Shown: piece after piece, positions 24,503-25,320 of the stretch
Numbering within the stretch: the first letter of the stretch is position 1
How the letters are laid out: each line of letters opens with the position of its first letter
Source of the DNA: WGMI01 sp041739275
GTDB lineage: Bacteria > Bacteroidota > Bacteroidia > Flavobacteriales > Schleiferiaceae
Assembly (NCBI GenBank): GCA_041739275.1
Contig: JBGSOF010000053.1
Location: 1-25,320, forward strand
Direction: 5' to 3'
Length of the DNA: 25,320 nt
The notes under the pieces: generated by a model
Seen by the model: the letters and a program-made list of their open reading frames with translations, nothing else
Told to the model about the DNA's origin: nothing
Databases searched by the model: none
Made by a program: the position numbers and the translations under genes

Positions 24503-24855
24503 ATGGAAAGAAGCGCTTTTTGGCATTGGTGTCCGAAGATCTTTCGGATGCGATACATCAGAATGTGGAACGCATCGAGCGAAGGGCAATGCTGCGCGAA
24601 TCGCAGAAGATTGCCATGGCGGTTTTGGAACGATTGCAAGAATGGAATTGGACCCAGCGGAGGCTAGCCGAGGCTTTAGGGGTTTCTCCTCAGCAGGTTT
24701 CCAAGATTGTAGGGGGGCAACAAAATCTGACTTTGGAAACGATGGTACAGCTTCAAGAAGTGTTGAACATCCCCATTCTCGCGACTTTCCGCCCCAAGAT
24801 CGACGTGGACTTCCCGGAAGCTCATCATTCCAAAACGGCGGAGCAGATTCCTTAG
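24499..24855 (+). CDS. XRE-family helix-turn-helix regulator, candidate antitoxin
   Basis: This 118-aa protein has an N-terminal helical extension (about 1-45) rich in charged residues. Its Cro/C1-type helix-turn-helix (about 46-92) is QEWNWTQRRLAEALGVSPQQVSKIVGGQQNLTLETMVQLQEVLNI, summarised by TQRRLAEALGVSPQQVSKI at 52-70. A short tail follows. The fold and size fit HigA-type antitoxins and other small regulators. The ATG overlaps the stop of the upstream gene (ATGA at 24499-24502), so translation is probably coupled. It may repress its own operon through the inverted repeat at 23964-23978. No terminator is evident downstream. Confidence 0.88.
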   Translation: MNGKKRFLALVSEDLSDAIHQNVERIERRAMLRESQKIAMAVLERLQEWNWTQRRLAEALGVSPQQVSKIVGGQQNLTLETMVQLQEVLNIPILATFRPKIDVDFPEAHHSKTAEQIP

Positions 24856-25320
24856 TTTTTGTGAAGCCGCAAAGGCGAACGACATTTTGGCTCCTGTTGC
24901 AATGCTCCAAAGCGCGTCTTACTAACTGGCCAGAATGATGTTATGATGATTTATGAGACAATACGGTTAGGCTATTCCTGTCGCACTGTGGCTTACGCCA
25001 TAAAGCGAAGGGATCTATCCGGGATGTGCGACGAAAGCGCTAGTACGAGTTTATAGTATCCTGTTTTTCCCCGTGGCCTTGCCCGGATGGACATGCCGCA
25101 TGCCCACGACCTAATCGAGGTTCTCTAGAGCTAAAAGAGCTCTCAGTTGATATTTATGGCGGCTCTCAAGAAAGGAGATATTCACAGCTGTCCAAAACGT
25201 TTTAAGCTGGGCATAAAGGTATTTGTCCCTGAGGTGTTTAGGGATGGTTTTGGACGGATTTCGATTTTTAGTACCCCCTAAATTTTAGAAGGCGAACAGT
25301 TGCTGTCGGTCGGGGGGTGG
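24856..25320. other. gene-free right end with hairpins
   Basis: No credible coding frame is visible in the last 465 bases; the frame running to 24938 is out of phase with the XRE gene and looks spurious. Direct reading shows a 53-base structured element at 24980-25032 and a small perfect hairpin at 25127-25143 (AGAGCT/AGCTCT around AAAAG). The composition is mixed and less GC-rich than the genes. A gene start may lie beyond the window. No tRNA, terminator or attachment site is recognised. Confidence 0.5.
24980..25032. repeat. structured palindromic element, three-way-junction-like
   Basis: GTCGCAC (24980-24986) and GTGCGAC (25026-25032) form a perfect 7-bp outer stem. Inside are two smaller hairpins, TGGC-TTAC-GCCA (24989-25000) and GGAT-CT-ATCC (25011-25020). 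At 53 bases it is too short for a tRNA. It could be a dispersed intergenic repeat or a small structured RNA. Confidence 0.45.

Noticed and set aside
24856..25320. Possible mobile-element end or attachment site near the XRE gene
   Set aside because: No integrase, transposase, tRNA or matching direct repeat at the two ends of the pair could be seen.

Overview
The window is chromosomal DNA of a Bacteroidota bacterium, most likely of the Flavobacteriia or a close relative with fairly high GC. The evidence is four predicted type IX secretion (T9SS) cargo proteins (one CHU_C-type gliding-motility C-terminus and three type A sorting tails), a PorP/SprF-family outer-membrane protein, a TonB-dependent receptor with an N-terminal carboxypeptidase-like domain, and one promoter of the TTG-N18-TAnnTTTG type typical of this phylum. 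Product names come from recognising motifs and domain order by eye; no database search was possible.

Layout. 1-584 has no gene but carries three consecutive perfect hairpins. A minus-strand pair follows, dgkA then a GAF-domain (free methionine sulfoxide reductase-like) protein. On the plus strand from 1734 come a CHU_C-tailed adhesin-like protein and, 15 bases later, a PorP/SprF protein extended by a coiled coil, an Asn/Gly-rich linker and a SPOR-like domain. A strong terminator-like hairpin then sits directly against the start of a secreted M43 metalloprotease, which is followed by a small lipoprotein. Next is an imelysin-like/di-haem cytochrome c peroxidase overlapping a leucine-rich-repeat protein.

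10788-23758 is the most striking part. Two giant secreted multidomain proteins flank a TonB-dependent receptor. The first (1557 aa) carries a PhoX/DUF839 phosphatase-like domain. The second (1773 aa) carries a 'choice-of-anchor I' beta-propeller-like domain. They share the same C-terminal series: Fn3-like, SprB-like repeat, Fn3-like, T9SS tail. The receptor is split by one in-frame TAG at 16413 and is otherwise well preserved. Both giant genes have 11-base direct repeats upstream that recall Pho boxes in spacing. My inference is a surface phosphate-ester scavenging locus with the receptor recently inactivated, or misread by one base.

After a terminator and a very G-rich run (23813-23842, a quadruplex candidate), a two-gene unit overlapping by ATGA encodes an uncharacterised 169-aa protein and an XRE-type regulator, preceded by a palindromic operator-like site. 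It looks like a toxin-antitoxin-type pair. 24856-25320 has no convincing gene, only hairpins.

Most long ORFs opposite the large genes (for example minus 21893-23536 and minus 10881-12464) are shadows of strongly biased codon use and are not annotated.
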